Shown piece after piece: positions 37,798 to 47,441 of a stretch of DNA of 64,000 bases. Position 1 is the stretch's first letter; each line of letters begins with the position of its first letter. The notes below the pieces were generated by a model that worked only from the letters and a program-made list of their open reading frames with translations, did not search any database and was not told where the DNA came from. Source of the DNA: Pseudoalteromonas luteoviolacea H33-S. Lineage in GTDB: Bacteria; Pseudomonadota; Gammaproteobacteria; Enterobacterales; Alteromonadaceae. The DNA lies in NCBI RefSeq assembly GCF_001625695.1, contig NZ_AUXY01000051.1, positions 62,001 through 126,000 on the forward strand, read 5' to 3'. Made by a program: the position numbers and the translations under genes.

Positions 37798-39177
37798 ATG
37801 TTTGAGAACCTCCAAGAACGCTTAGGAAAAACGCTTAAAAATATCAGCGGCAGGGGCCGACTGACCGAAGATAATATTAAAGAAACACTGCGCGAAGTGC
37901 GCATGGCCTTGCTTGAAGCAGACGTTGCACTGCCTGTAGTGCGTGAGTTTGTAAAAAAAGTGAAAGAGCGTGCTGTTGGTGTTGAAGTCACCAAGAGTCT
38001 AAGTCCTGGTCAGGTTTTCATTAAAATTGTTCGTGAAGAACTTGAAAAGGCGATGGGTGAAGCAAATGAAGAGCTAAACCTTAACGCTCAGCCTCCAGCT
38101 GTTGTGATGATGGCAGGTTTGCAAGGTGCTGGTAAAACGACCAGTGTGGGTAAACTTGCAAAATTTCTAAAAGAGAAAAAGAAAAAATCTGTTTTGGTTG
38201 TCAGTGCCGACGTATATCGTCCGGCGGCAATCAAGCAGCTTGAAACGTTAGCACAGGAAGTAGATGTTGAATTCTTCCCAAGTGACATTTCACAAAAACC
38301 AGTTGATATTGCCAATAACGCTGTTAGTCATGCGAAAAAGAAATTCATTGACGTAGTGCTGGTGGATACCGCTGGTCGTCTTCACGTTGACAGTGACATG
38401 ATGGACGAGATCAAAGAGTTAAACGCGGCGATTAATCCAATTGAAACGCTATTTGTTGTTGACTCAATGACAGGTCAGGATGCCGCCAATACGGCGAAAG
38501 CATTCGATGAAGCGCTTCCTTTAACCGGTGTGATTTTAACGAAAACAGATGGTGATGCACGTGGTGGTGCAGCGTTATCTATCCGTCATATCACAGGAAA
38601 ACCGATTAAGTTTATGGGTGTGGGTGAGCGAACAGATGCGCTTGAACCATTCCACCCAGATCGTATCGCCTCGCGTATTCTTGGTATGGGTGATGTGTTA
38701 TCACTTATCGAAGAAGTAGAAGCAAAAGTTGACAAAGATAAAGCTGCAAAAGTGGCGGAAAAAGTCTTTAAAGGTGACGGCTTCACACTGGAAGATTTTG
38801 CTGAGCAATTAAAGCAAATGAAAAACATGGGCGGCATGATGTCTATGCTAGAAAAGCTGCCTGGCATGAATAACCTACCTGATGCAGTGAAAGGTCAAGT
38901 CAATGACAAAACCTTTAATCAGATGGAAGCGATTATCAGCTCAATGACGCCAAAAGAGCGTGCCCGCCCAGAAATCATCAAAGGCTCTCGCAAGAAGCGT
39001 ATTGCTGCAGGTTCTGGTACGCAAGTACAAGATATCAATAAGCTGCTTAAGCAGTTTACTCAAATGCAAAAAATGATGAAGAAGATGAAAGGCAAGGGCG
39101 GCATGATGAAAATGATGCGCGGCATGAAAGGTATGATGCCTCCAGGTATGTTTGGCGGCGGCGGTCCTAAGTTTTAA
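37798..39177 (+). CDS. ffh: Signal recognition particle protein Ffh
   Basis: 459 residues. The N domain (1-90) is followed by the GTPase domain with GLQGAGKTTSVGKLA (G1), DTAGRLHVD (G3) and TKTDGDARGG (G4). The C-terminal M domain is methionine-rich (KNMGGMMSMLEKLPGM; MQKMMKKMKGKGGMMKMM) and binds 4.5S RNA and signal sequences. It targets nascent membrane proteins to FtsY. A strong bidirectional terminator follows. Confidence 0.97.
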   Translation: MFENLQERLGKTLKNISGRGRLTEDNIKETLREVRMALLEADVALPVVREFVKKVKERAVGVEVTKSLSPGQVFIKIVREELEKAMGEANEELNLNAQPPAVVMMAGLQGAGKTTSVGKLAKFLKEKKKKSVLVVSADVYRPAAIKQLETLAQEVDVEFFPSDISQKPVDIANNAVSHAKKKFIDVVLVDTAGRLHVDSDMMDEIKELNAAINPIETLFVVDSMTGQDAANTAKAFDEALPLTGVILTKTDGDARGGAALSIRHITGKPIKFMGVGERTDALEPFHPDRIASRILGMGDVLSLIEEVEAKVDKDKAAKVAEKVFKGDGFTLEDFAEQLKQMKNMGGMMSMLEKLPGMNNLPDAVKGQVNDKTFNQMEAIISSMTPKERARPEIIKGSRKKRIAAGSGTQVQDINKLLKQFTQMQKMMKKMKGKGGMMKMMRGMKGMMPPGMFGGGGPKF

Positions 39178-39189
39178 TTAACTGAATCA

Positions 39190-39219
39190 AAAAAGGGAAG
39201 TGATGTCACTTCCCTTTTT
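39190..39219. terminator. Bidirectional terminator between ffh and hugZ
   Basis: A 14-base stem AAAAAGGGAAGTGA / TCACTTCCCTTTTT with a two-base loop. It lies between convergent ffh and hugZ and carries A and T tracts for both strands. Confidence 0.88.
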
Positions 39220-39232
39220 ACTTTATCAAGCC

Positions 39233-39976
39233 CTAATCTTGTTCGGCCTCAGAGCTAAGCGCTTTGCGTGCTGCCTTAGTCAGTCTAACAAGTTCCATTC
39301 TCACTGCTTTACTATCCATACACACGTTTTCAAACTGAACATAGTAGTTTTTGTCATTGGCGCGAAGATAACATCCATCAGGGACAATGGTTGTCATGAT
39401 GACATCATCAGCTTGCACTTGGTGGATTAGATTCAGCATAAGTTGGTTGGCATCAGCATGGTCATCATTCATATGTTTAACCATGCGCTTTTCATCTTCA
39501 AGCGTCCATTCTGGCGCTTGTGCATGCCATTCATTTTCTTCTATCCAGAAGATATGACCAAATCCACCGATATAGCGAACGCGCTTTACTTCCATGCGCC
39601 ATAACTGAAAGTCATGGGCTTGGCGGTAAGATATAGCTTCAGGGTATTGACGCTCATAGCGCTCAAGTAATGATTCTGACTCTTTAGCTGGCACCGGCGC
39701 TGCATCACCAACGACAGTTACTCGTGCGTGTGCATTTTGGTCACCTTGCTCTGCAGCATCGAATACGGTCGCACACATGCGGCTATCTTCAGTAAGGTTT
39801 CTTGAATGTTGTGCTATCCCTGCAATATAAAAAATCAGCCTACCTTGATTGTCCGTCATAAAAGGAGACACAGATCCAAAAGGGTAGCCCTGTAGGTTTT
39901 TAGAAATAGTTGAGATCACACAGACAGATGACTGTCTTACTAAGGTGCGTGCTTCAAAAGCGGCTTGTTCACGCAT
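39233..39976 (-). CDS. hugZ: HugZ-family heme utilisation protein
   Basis: 247 residues. The N-terminal split-barrel (pyridoxamine-phosphate-oxidase-like) domain shows RTLVRQSSVCVISTISKNLQGYPFGSVSPF and ARVTVVGDAAPVP. The C-terminal DUF2470 domain shows KRMVKHMNDDHADANQLML, with His residues known to touch heme in HugZ. HugZ proteins open the heme ring in the cytoplasm to free iron. It overlaps hmuV by eight bases and is the last gene of hmuTUV-hugZ on this strand. Confidence 0.87.
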   Translation of the reverse strand: MREQAAFEARTLVRQSSVCVISTISKNLQGYPFGSVSPFMTDNQGRLIFYIAGIAQHSRNLTEDSRMCATVFDAAEQGDQNAHARVTVVGDAAPVPAKESESLLERYERQYPEAISYRQAHDFQLWRMEVKRVRYIGGFGHIFWIEENEWHAQAPEWTLEDEKRMVKHMNDDHADANQLMLNLIHQVQADDVIMTTIVPDGCYLRANDKNYYVQFENVCMDSKAVRMELVRLTKAARKALSSEAEQD

Positions 39977-40766
39977 TGGAGGCTCCTGTTAGCGGTTCTG
40001 AAAAAATCATAGGGATTTCAAAGCTGGGGTGCAAGTTAATTTGCATGCCAGCACGGTATATTGGTTGCAACACCTCAGGGCGTAAGACTTCCTGTGGCTT
40101 GCCGTCGTGATAGATGACGCCATGGTGCAGCAGTAAAATTCTGTCAGCATATAATGATGCTAAGTTTAAGTCGTGTAATACAGCAATGACGGTATTACCT
40201 TGCTCTGCAAACGATTTCGCTTTGCTTAAGGTCATATGTTGATGATGCAGATCCAATGCCGAGGTTGGTTCGTCCAGTAACATCAACTTGCCTGACGTTT
40301 CAGGCTTATGTGCATCAAGCTGCGCAATGCAACGTGCAAATTGCACGCGTTGAAACTCACCGCCTGATAGTACGGTAACATCTCTGTCAGCTAACGCTTC
40401 TAGAGACATTTGCAGGATAACCTCATTGACCACTTCAGCTTGTGCTGACCTAGTCTCGTGATAGGGGTAGCGCCCCATTGCAATCAATTCTGCAGCACTA
40501 AAAGCAAAATTGACGCGATTGTTTTGCAGCAGCATGGCGCGTTTGGTCGCCAGTTGCTGTGGGTCAAGTTGATGGATCCGCTGTTTGTGAAATAACACAT
40601 CGCCTGAATAGGTCAGATCATCACATATTGCACTCAATAAGGTCGATTTACCCGCGCCATTCTCTCCAAGTAAGACAATAAATTGACCTTGCTGCGCAGT
40701 AAAAGACAGATCGTGAATAATGCGCTTGTTACCGCGCGTAATCGAGATATTGTTGCACTCAAGCAT
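39969..40766 (-). CDS. hmuV: Heme ABC transporter ATP-binding protein
   Basis: 265 residues from the ATG at 40766, with GAGG five bases ahead. Walker A GENGAGKST (about residues 35-43), ABC signature LSGGEFQRVQFAR (about 137) and Walker B LMLLDEPTSALD (about 164) are intact, with the switch His in AVLHDLN. HmuV powers heme import with HmuU and HmuT. The start overlaps the hmuU stop by eight bases. Confidence 0.93.
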   Translation of the reverse strand: MLECNNISITRGNKRIIHDLSFTAQQGQFIVLLGENGAGKSTLLSAICDDLTYSGDVLFHKQRIHQLDPQQLATKRAMLLQNNRVNFAFSAAELIAMGRYPYHETRSAQAEVVNEVILQMSLEALADRDVTVLSGGEFQRVQFARCIAQLDAHKPETSGKLMLLDEPTSALDLHHQHMTLSKAKSFAEQGNTVIAVLHDLNLASLYADRILLLHHGVIYHDGKPQEVLRPEVLQPIYRAGMQINLHPSFEIPMIFSEPLTGASNA

Positions 40767-41808
40767 GAGCACCTCGCTTTTGCTTCACTAATTGATAGAT
40801 AAAAAACGGCGCGCCAAATAGCGCAGTGACAATACCTATCGGTAACTCAGAGGGTGCGACAATCAGGCGTGCTATCCAATCAGCCAGTAACATTAATAAG
40901 CACCCTAAAAGCATGCTCAGAGGGAGCATTTTTCGTAGATCAGGACCTACTAATAAGCGCGCGATATGGGGAACAACCAACCCAACAAAGCCAATCATAC
41001 CCGCCATAGCAACGGCACCACCGACACCGAGCGCAACGAGAAAGACCACTTCGGTTTTTAGGCGTTTTACATTCACACCTAGATGTCTTGCATCCCTTTC
41101 GCCAAGCATCAGTGCGTTTATTTGGCGTTTCTTCAAAATCAACATGATGGTGCTGATGATGATAAGAGGAGCGCCGTAAATCATTGCTGACCAACTCGCG
41201 CCGCCTAAAGATCCCATTTGCCAATAAGTCATCAAACGCAATGAACTGTCATCAGCAAAAAAGCTGAATAAGCCGATAATGGCCATGGCAATGGCATTAA
41301 TGGCGACGCCTGCCAATAATAATGTCGTGATTTGAACCTGACCTTGATGGTTGGCTAGACGGTAAATGACAGAAGTGATGGTTAATGCACCTACAAATGC
41401 AGCTGGTGCAACCATGGCTTCATTAATAAAGCTAACTTTGGGAGCGAGTGCGATAACGGCAATGGCAGCGACCGCTGCGCCACCTGTCACGCCCATTAAA
41501 CTGGGGTCGGCTAGCGGGTTGCGACATAGCGCCTGCGTTGCCGCGCCGCTGCAAGCGAGCACGGAGCCAACTAAAATGGCGAGCAGCAATCGAGGTAATC
41601 TAATTTGTGATACGACACTCATTTGCAGCTCATTAATGTCCATTGCCATGGTATCGGGTAATAACCAAGCGATGGGCATTTTCCAATCCCACCCAACAGG
41701 ACCGCTACTGAGAGAGAGCCAAGCGAGGCCAAGCAGCAATAAGCCGCTCAACCAGTACCACTTTAAATGCTGATTTGAATTTAAAAGGGGAAGTGCGGTG
41801 TTACTCAT
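40759..41808 (-). CDS. hmuU: Heme ABC transporter permease
   Basis: 349 residues with about nine to ten hydrophobic segments in the FecCD/BtuC family pattern. VSQIRLPRLLLAILVGSVLACSGAATQALCRNPLADPSLMGVTGGA is the characteristic N-terminal motif. GMIGFVGLVVPHIARLLVGPD is the conserved cytoplasmic region that contacts the ATPase. It forms the inner-membrane channel for heme. It overlaps hmuT by four bases and hmuV by eight. Confidence 0.93.
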   Translation of the reverse strand: MSNTALPLLNSNQHLKWYWLSGLLLLGLAWLSLSSGPVGWDWKMPIAWLLPDTMAMDINELQMSVVSQIRLPRLLLAILVGSVLACSGAATQALCRNPLADPSLMGVTGGAAVAAIAVIALAPKVSFINEAMVAPAAFVGALTITSVIYRLANHQGQVQITTLLLAGVAINAIAMAIIGLFSFFADDSSLRLMTYWQMGSLGGASWSAMIYGAPLIIISTIMLILKKRQINALMLGERDARHLGVNVKRLKTEVVFLVALGVGGAVAMAGMIGFVGLVVPHIARLLVGPDLRKMLPLSMLLGCLLMLLADWIARLIVAPSELPIGIVTALFGAPFFIYQLVKQKRGAHA

Positions 41809-42623
41809 AATGCCTGCTTACGATGAAATGCGTCTAGTTTGGCAATGGCTTCAGGTAATCGAGTAGTCATACCGAGTGCCATTAGAGAATCCATAACTAA
41901 TAGACGACATTCCTTCGCAGCTGGGATTAAAGCAAGGGATGCTTGCTGACAAAACTTTTCTGGGCCGCCTGCGCCATAGACAACATGACTGGGTGCGACG
42001 ATAAAGTCAGGGTTACTGACTAATAGAGCTTCACGGTTAAAGGGCTTAAAACCATTATGTACAGCGATATTTTCAATGCCTGTATAGTCAAATAAGACAT
42101 CTGGTACAGTCTCTTTTCCTGCGACCATCACACCTCTTTCACCAGCAGAGAGAATAAATAATGCCTTCGTACCTGAGCGTTTAGATTTACTTGGCAATTG
42201 CTTTTTTAAAGAGTTGATTAGCTGTTCTGCTTGAGGCTTTTTGTTGAGATCGGTTGCAACTTCGGTGATAAGAGAAAAAAGCCCTTGAACATGCTTTGGC
42301 TTTTCATACAACTTGAGTGGCACGCCAGTGCTTTTAATTTGCGTGAGTACTTCAGGGCGGCCGGCGCCTTCTAGGGTCAAAATCATGGTTGGCTTTTGCG
42401 ATAAAATACCTTCTGCGGCCAAATCACGATAATAGCCAACCTTTGGCAGGGTTGTTGCTTTTGGTGGCCATGTACTTGAGGTGTCTACTGCAACGACAGA
42501 CTCACCTGCATTGAGCGCATAGACGATATCTGTAATGGTGCCACCAGCGACGACCAAGCGTTCAGCGTTCGCAGCGAAGCTACTCAGCATCAGTAAAATA
42601 CCAATATAAAGGGTATGTTTCAT
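41805..42623 (-). CDS. hmuT: Periplasmic heme-binding protein
   Basis: 272 residues. The signal peptide ends near NAE (residue 21). The fold is the class III periplasmic-binding type (ERLVVAGGTITDIVYALNAGESVVAVDTSSTWPP, LPKVGYYRDLAAEGILSQKPTMIL), matching HmuT/PhuT. It carries heme from the outer-membrane receptor to HmuUV. It is the first gene of hmuTUV-hugZ, divergent from the receptor at 42866, with a Fur-like box between them. Confidence 0.9.
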   Translation of the reverse strand: MKHTLYIGILLMLSSFAANAERLVVAGGTITDIVYALNAGESVVAVDTSSTWPPKATTLPKVGYYRDLAAEGILSQKPTMILTLEGAGRPEVLTQIKSTGVPLKLYEKPKHVQGLFSLITEVATDLNKKPQAEQLINSLKKQLPSKSKRSGTKALFILSAGERGVMVAGKETVPDVLFDYTGIENIAVHNGFKPFNREALLVSNPDFIVAPSHVVYGAGGPEKFCQQASLALIPAAKECRLLVMDSLMALGMTTRLPEAIAKLDAFHRKQAL

Positions 42624-42770
42624 TGTTCTCTCACGTGTTAATTACTTGAGTTTTTGACTCGTTACTGCACGTTTGAAGGGCAGTTTGAGCGACTGATAAA
42701 TCCCTTATGAGTCTGTGTATCCAATGACGGTAATAATACATTCTCAAGAAACTAAAATCTACATGATTAT

Positions 42771-42789
42771 AGAAATGCAAATAATTATC
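42771..42789. promoter_or_regulatory. Fur-like box between hmuT and the heme receptor gene
   Basis: AGAAATGCAAATAATTATC matches 13 of 19 positions of the Fur consensus GATAATGATAATCATTATC. It stands in the 242-base gap between divergent heme genes, near the receptor promoter. Iron control is the expected regulation; binding is not shown. Confidence 0.55.
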
Positions 42790-42865
42790 GTTTGCGATGG
42801 TTTAAAAATACCTTTATAGTGCACAGCGAAATTTATTCGTTCTTCCTGTTTGAGGTTAAAAGATA

Positions 42866-44965
42866 ATGTTTAAACAAACTACTATTTCGCTAAGTATTGC
42901 AGCTGCGGTCTTTACTGCGCCAAGTTCAGTTGCGGAGCAATTTGAGAAAGACAGCGAGGTTATCGTAGTATCAGGGTCGCGTATTGAGCAAAAGCTTGAG
43001 GATGTTGCTGGCTCTGTGAATGTTGTCACCGAACAAGAAATTGAACGTGAGTTAGCAGTGGACTTAAATAGTGCATTTAAGTATCAAACAGGGATCACAA
43101 CTACGGGCTCAACAGGTGAAGCCCAAGCGCTCAATATTCGTGGTATTGGTGGAAATCGTGTTGTTTACGTCAAAGACGGACGCCGCTTGAATGATGCTTA
43201 TTCTGGTGGTGGCGGCTTAATCATTGGTCGCGGTTACTTTGATGTTGATAACGTAAAGCAAATTGAAGTGGCAAAAGGTGCTGCATCATCTCTTTATGGC
43301 TCTGATGCTTTGGGTGGCATTATTGTTATATCGACAAAAAATCCGTCTGATTACCTAGCTAATGAAGATAGCTATGCTCAAGTTGGTATTGGCTATTACG
43401 GCGTTAACTCGGAAAAGAGCGCCACAGCAACATTTGCAAAGCAACTTAGTGATCTAAACGCCACATCGATTCAAGTGACGCGTCGGGATGGCGAAGAAAC
43501 GCAAAATTATCAAGAAAATCTTCCAGGATTTGACTACACATCAAATGCGTTATTGCTAAAGTCGGAGTTTAAATTGACTGACAGCGAGCGTGTTTTGGCG
43601 ACGCTTGATTACTTTGACCAAGACAGCGAGCAAGTAATCACGGCAAATAAGTATGAAACAAGAGATGATAACGAAAGCCTTTCTTTGTCATTAGAGTTTG
43701 ATACTTCAACAGCGACAAGCTTTTACGATAACTTAAGTACACAAGTTTATTATACTGACTTTGAACAAATCAGTAATCAGACTCGTGCAAATGATGGAAG
43801 TCGCAGCCGTATTGGGCCTTACACGGATTACAACGACTATCGTTTCGAGCAGTCTATTCTTGGTGCACGCTTAGTATTAGATAAGCAGCTAGAGTTTGGT
43901 TCTGTGTCACATCAACTTGTTTATGGCTTTGATTATGATGGCTATGAAACATCAAGACCTCGTCTAAAAACCCGAATCGATGCACAAGGTAATAAAATAC
44001 TTGATAATGAGGGACAAAAAACATTCCCTGGTGCAGACACCACCATGTTAGGTCTTTTTGTACAAGATAATATTGCTTTGTCTGATGCTGTTACATTGAA
44101 CGCGGGTTTGCGCCTTGATAAGTACGATATGGATGCAAAACAAAGTGAGCTTTATGAAGGCACAGAGTTTGGAGATATCAGTGAAACTGCGCTATCGCCA
44201 AAGCTTGGCTTAGTATATGCAGTTTCAGATAACTTGAATGTAGTGGCGCAATACTCTCGTGGCTTTAAAATTCCACCTCATGATCTGGCCTATCAAAGCC
44301 ATGGTGTTGAACCTATTTACCAGATTTTACCGAACCCTGATTTAGATCCAGAGACCAGTGACAGTATAGAGTTTGGTGTGAAAGGTGGTTTTGACTCAAA
44401 GCAGTTTTCTGTAACACTATTTAATACTAAGTTCGATGACTTTATAGGTAATAAGGTCGTTCGTGTTGAGCCTAGTCAAATACCTAACATGCCGCCTAAG
44501 ACGTATTATCAGTACCACAATATTGGTGAGGTAGAGATTAAAGGGTTAGAAGCGAACTTTACCGTTTGGGTAAGTGATAACGTTTCTGTCGATACTGGTC
44601 TTACATATGTACAAGGCAAAGATAAAGAAACTAATGAGTATCTAAGTTCAATCAGTCCTCTAAACGGCTTTGTAAAGACACGCTATGAGATGGACAGCTG
44701 GTCAGTTACGGCTGCGTTTAAAGCGGCTAAGCGTATGACTAAGGTTCCAACAGATGACAGAATTAAAACTGGTGGTTGGGGAACAGTCGATCTCTATGCT
44801 GAGTATGATTTCGGTAACCTGCGACTCAATGCTGGTGTCTTTAATCTGTTAGATAAAGAATATATCCCTTATGAAAGTGTTGCAGGGCAAGCGGCTGATG
44901 CAAACCTAGAGCAATACACACAGCCAGGACGTAATTTTGCAATTAATGCTAAATATACCTTCTAG
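42866..44965 (+). CDS. TonB-dependent heme/hemoglobin receptor
   Basis: 699 residues. Signal peptide to about residue 23 (SSVAEQ); a TonB-box-like EVIVVSGSRIEQ; a plug with EALNIRGIGGNRVVYVKDGRR-type motifs (ALNIRGIGG, VAKGAASSLYGSDALGGIIVI); and a barrel ending KYTF. Within the barrel SRGFKIPPHDLAYQS and NPDLDPETSDSIEFGVK match the FRAP/NPNL region of HmuR/HutA-type heme receptors, although the FRAP box reads FKIP here. It pairs with the divergent hmuTUV-hugZ operon, so heme is the likely ligand. Confidence 0.88.
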   Translation: MFKQTTISLSIAAAVFTAPSSVAEQFEKDSEVIVVSGSRIEQKLEDVAGSVNVVTEQEIERELAVDLNSAFKYQTGITTTGSTGEAQALNIRGIGGNRVVYVKDGRRLNDAYSGGGGLIIGRGYFDVDNVKQIEVAKGAASSLYGSDALGGIIVISTKNPSDYLANEDSYAQVGIGYYGVNSEKSATATFAKQLSDLNATSIQVTRRDGEETQNYQENLPGFDYTSNALLLKSEFKLTDSERVLATLDYFDQDSEQVITANKYETRDDNESLSLSLEFDTSTATSFYDNLSTQVYYTDFEQISNQTRANDGSRSRIGPYTDYNDYRFEQSILGARLVLDKQLEFGSVSHQLVYGFDYDGYETSRPRLKTRIDAQGNKILDNEGQKTFPGADTTMLGLFVQDNIALSDAVTLNAGLRLDKYDMDAKQSELYEGTEFGDISETALSPKLGLVYAVSDNLNVVAQYSRGFKIPPHDLAYQSHGVEPIYQILPNPDLDPETSDSIEFGVKGGFDSKQFSVTLFNTKFDDFIGNKVVRVEPSQIPNMPPKTYYQYHNIGEVEIKGLEANFTVWVSDNVSVDTGLTYVQGKDKETNEYLSSISPLNGFVKTRYEMDSWSVTAAFKAAKRMTKVPTDDRIKTGGWGTVDLYAEYDFGNLRLNAGVFNLLDKEYIPYESVAGQAADANLEQYTQPGRNFAINAKYTF

Positions 44966-45016
44966 GCGGTAATGTCTCCCTGCGAGCAAGGCGAAATTCG
45001 CTTTGCTTGAGCATTT

Positions 45017-45050
45017 AAACGGGTGTTTTCAACAGCATCCGTTTCTTTAT
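45017..45050 (+). terminator. Terminator after heme receptor gene
   Basis: AAACGGGTG, a 10-base loop, CATCCGTTT (one G-U pair), followed by CTTTATTTT. It lies about 50 bases after the receptor stop. Confidence 0.55.
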
Positions 45051-45139
45051 TTTGGCGGGTACGAAGCCAAATGACGATTGCATTTTAGGTCTAAACCGAC
45101 CTAGCTATGTCAAGATTGAGAATTAAATCTAAAACATAC

Positions 45140-45167
45140 TTGCATTGTTGAGAAAAACTCGTACAAT
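45140..45167 (+). promoter_or_regulatory. Promoter of the rpsP operon with leader hairpin
   Basis: -35 TTGCAT (45140), a 16-base spacer, -10 TACAAT (45162). About ten bases further a hairpin CTTCCC-GTAGT-GGGAAG (45175-45191) lies within the leader of rpsP and may stabilise or control the transcript. Confidence 0.55.
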
Positions 45168-45235
45168 TCCCCAGCTTCCCGTAGTGGGAAGTTATATCTT
45201 ATTAATGAAAACAGTCAATCTATGTAGAGGACGGT

Positions 45236-45484
45236 ATGGTAACTATTCGTTTGCAACGTGGCGGCGCTAAAAAGCGTCCATTCTATCAAATCGTGGTTGC
45301 GGATAGCCGTTTCTCGCGTGACGGTCGTTTCATCGAGAAAGTAGGTTTCTTTAACCCAATCGCTTCTGGTCAGGAAGAAAAAATTCGTCTAGATCTTGCT
45401 CGTGTTGATCACTGGGTAGGTCAGGGCGCATCTCTTTCAGATCGCGTAGCTAAGTTAGTTAAAGACGCTCGTAAAGCGGCTTAA
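45236..45484 (+). CDS. rpsP: 30S ribosomal protein S16
   Basis: 82 residues, as in E. coli. [40 protein letters not shown] is the family signature. It is the first gene of rpsP-rimM-trmD-rplS, with GAGGACGGT ahead of the ATG. It binds 16S rRNA in 30S assembly. Confidence 0.98.
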   Translation: MVTIRLQRGGAKKRPFYQIVVADSRFSRDGRFIEKVGFFNPIASGQEEKIRLDLARVDHWVGQGASLSDRVAKLVKDARKAA

Positions 45485-45501
45485 TAGGCGTAAGTGTAAC
45501 C

Positions 45502-46035
45502 ATGAGTCAAGATAACACCTCGACACTCGTTGTCGGCAAATTAGGTGCCCCTTACGGTATTAAGGGTTGGCTTAAGGTGCATTCATTTACTGATGATCCC
45601 CAAGGGATCTTCGATTTCAGCCCATGGTTGATAGGGCAACAAGGTAAATGGCAAGCTCTTGAAGTGAGCGACTGGCGTCGCCACAGCAAGGGTTTCATCG
45701 CTAAATTTGCGAACATTAACGACCGAGACGAAGCAATGGCTTATACCAATGCTGAAATCGCCGTTAATAGTGAGCAGCTTCCTGAATTACCTGAAGGGGA
45801 GTTTTATTGGCGAGACTTAATTGGTATGACGGTTGTAACCAATAAAGGTTATAACTTAGGTCATGTCGATGACCTTATGGAGACTGGCTCAAATGACGTT
45901 TTGGTTGTGAAAGCAAACAAAAAAGATGCATTTGGTCAGACTGAACGCTTAATTCCATTTTTGACAGACTCTGTCATTGTTGAAGTTAAGCATGAAGAAC
46001 GTGAAATTACGGTTGATTGGGATCCAGCATTTTAA
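45502..46035 (+). CDS. rimM: Ribosome maturation factor RimM
   Basis: 177 residues. The N-terminal RimM barrel shows [25 protein letters not shown] and the PRC-barrel part shows [15 protein letters not shown] and [11 protein letters not shown]. It helps 16S processing and S19 binding in 30S assembly. Its stop codon overlaps the trmD ATG by one base, indicating coupled translation. Confidence 0.96.
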   Translation: MSQDNTSTLVVGKLGAPYGIKGWLKVHSFTDDPQGIFDFSPWLIGQQGKWQALEVSDWRRHSKGFIAKFANINDRDEAMAYTNAEIAVNSEQLPELPEGEFYWRDLIGMTVVTNKGYNLGHVDDLMETGSNDVLVVKANKKDAFGQTERLIPFLTDSVIVEVKHEEREITVDWDPAF

Positions 46036-46799
46036 TGAGTAAACAGCAAAAACTTTGGGTCGGCGTTGTATCGTTGTTCCCTGAAATGTTTGATGCAGTT
46101 ACTCAGCAAGGTGTAACTGGTCGAGCTGTGAAAAACGGTTTGATTGAGTTCAATTGTTGGAATCCAAGAGAGTATGCGACTGACAAGCATCGTACTGTAG
46201 ATGATCGCCCTTATGGCGGTGGTCCAGGTATGTTGATGATGGTAGAGCCGCTTGAAAAAGCCATTCTAGATGCAAAAGCTGCAGCTGGTGATGGTGCAAA
46301 AGTAATTTACATGTCTCCACAAGGGCGCAAACTAGACCAACAAGGCGCTGCTGAATTGGCAACGTCTGAGAAGTTGATTTTAGTTGCGGGTCGATATGAA
46401 GGTATAGATGAACGGATCATCGAGTCTCATGTAGACGAAGAGTGGTCCATTGGTGATTTTATTCTCAGTGGTGGCGAACTGCCCGCTATGACACTTATTG
46501 ACGCAGTTGCGCGATTAGTGCCAGGTGTGCTTGGTCACAATCAGTCTGCTGAGCAGGATTCATTTTCGGATGGCCTGTTAGATTGCCCTCACTATACTCG
46601 GCCTGAAACATTGGATGGAAAGCAGGTCCCTGCTGTATTACTCAGTGGGAACCATAAAGAAATTGCAAAATGGCGCTTAAAGCAGTCATTAGGCAGGACT
46701 TGGCTACGCCGTCCGGACTTGTTGCGTAACCTAGCTCTGACTGAGGAGCAAGCAAGGCTTCTCGCTGAATTTCAGCAAGAACATGAAGCTTGTGGCTAG
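46035..46799 (+). CDS. trmD: tRNA (guanine-37-N1)-methyltransferase
   Basis: 254 residues from the ATG at 46035 ([19 protein letters not shown]). The deep trefoil-knot AdoMet site is visible in [28 protein letters not shown] and [31 protein letters not shown] is another hallmark. It methylates G37 of tRNAs to prevent frameshifting. It overlaps rimM by one base; rplS follows. Confidence 0.97.
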   Translation: MSKQQKLWVGVVSLFPEMFDAVTQQGVTGRAVKNGLIEFNCWNPREYATDKHRTVDDRPYGGGPGMLMMVEPLEKAILDAKAAAGDGAKVIYMSPQGRKLDQQGAAELATSEKLILVAGRYEGIDERIIESHVDEEWSIGDFILSGGELPAMTLIDAVARLVPGVLGHNQSAEQDSFSDGLLDCPHYTRPETLDGKQVPAVLLSGNHKEIAKWRLKQSLGRTWLRRPDLLRNLALTEEQARLLAEFQQEHEACG

Positions 46800-46832
46800 A
46801 AGACAGTTACTCCTAGGAATGTGAGAAATAAA

Positions 46833-47192
46833 ATGGCAAAAGTAAACCAAAATATTATTAAAGCGCTTGAAGAAGAGCAGCTTAAAAAAGACGTACCAGT
46901 GTTCGGCGCTGGTGATACAGTAGTTGTACAGGTACGTGTAAAAGAAGGTAACAAAGAGCGTCTACAGGCCTTTGAAGGTGTTGTAATCGCTAAGCGCAAC
47001 CGTGGCCTTCATTCATCTTTCACTGTTCGTAAGATCTCAAGCGGTGAAGGTGTTGAGCGTGTTTTCCAAACACACAGCCCAGTGGTTGATAGCGTTACAG
47101 TTAAGCGTCGTGGTGCGGTTCGTCGTGCTAAGCTTTACTACTTACGCGAGCGTTCTGGTAAATCTGCACGTATTAAAGAGAAACTTAACTAA
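46833..47192 (+). CDS. rplS: 50S ribosomal protein L19
   Basis: 119 residues from the ATG at 46833; an in-frame GTG at 46821 is unlikely. [40 protein letters not shown] and [18 protein letters not shown] identify L19. It sits at the subunit interface. It ends the rpsP operon and is followed by a hairpin terminator. Confidence 0.98.
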   Translation: MAKVNQNIIKALEEEQLKKDVPVFGAGDTVVVQVRVKEGNKERLQAFEGVVIAKRNRGLHSSFTVRKISSGEGVERVFQTHSPVVDSVTVKRRGAVRRAKLYYLRERSGKSARIKEKLN

Positions 47193-47217
47193 TACGCGCA
47201 TACTACCTATGCTTAAC

Positions 47218-47250
47218 AAACAGACCGCTTTATGCGGTCTGTTTGGTTTC
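47218..47250 (+). terminator. Terminator of the rpsP operon
   Basis: An 11-base stem AAACAGACCGC-TTTAT-GCGGTCTGTTT followed by GGTTTC. It is 25 bases after the rplS stop. The T-run after the stem is short, but the stem is perfect. Confidence 0.75.
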
Positions 47251-47401
47251 AGGCTCTCACTTTTTCAATATTAGCCACCAAACTCACTTCAAAACACTTT
47301 CTTATTTTTTACTTAGTATAAAACTCCTGCGTTTGTACCCTACAATAGTATGAAGAAACAAATTGACGCTTTCTTAATAAAATTCGTCCTGTTAGACTGG
47401 G

Positions 47402-47439
47402 TGTAATTTATTATTTACTGGTGTAAATTAAGGTTTACG
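47402..47439 (+). promoter_or_regulatory. Two tandem TyrR-like boxes ahead of tyrA
   Basis: TGTAATTTATTATTTACT (47402-47419) and TGTAAATTAAGGTTTACG (47422-47439) fit the TyrR box TGTAAA-N6-TTTACA at 10 and 11 of 12 fixed positions. Their centres are 20 bases apart, about two helical turns. The second box covers the AAGG ribosome site and ends two bases before the ATG. This suggests repression of tyrA by TyrR with tyrosine. Confidence 0.65.
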
Positions 47440-47441
47440 GT

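Noticed and set aside
41366..41773. 135-codon plus-strand frame in hmuU
   Set aside because: Antisense shadow of an Ala/Leu-rich permease gene.
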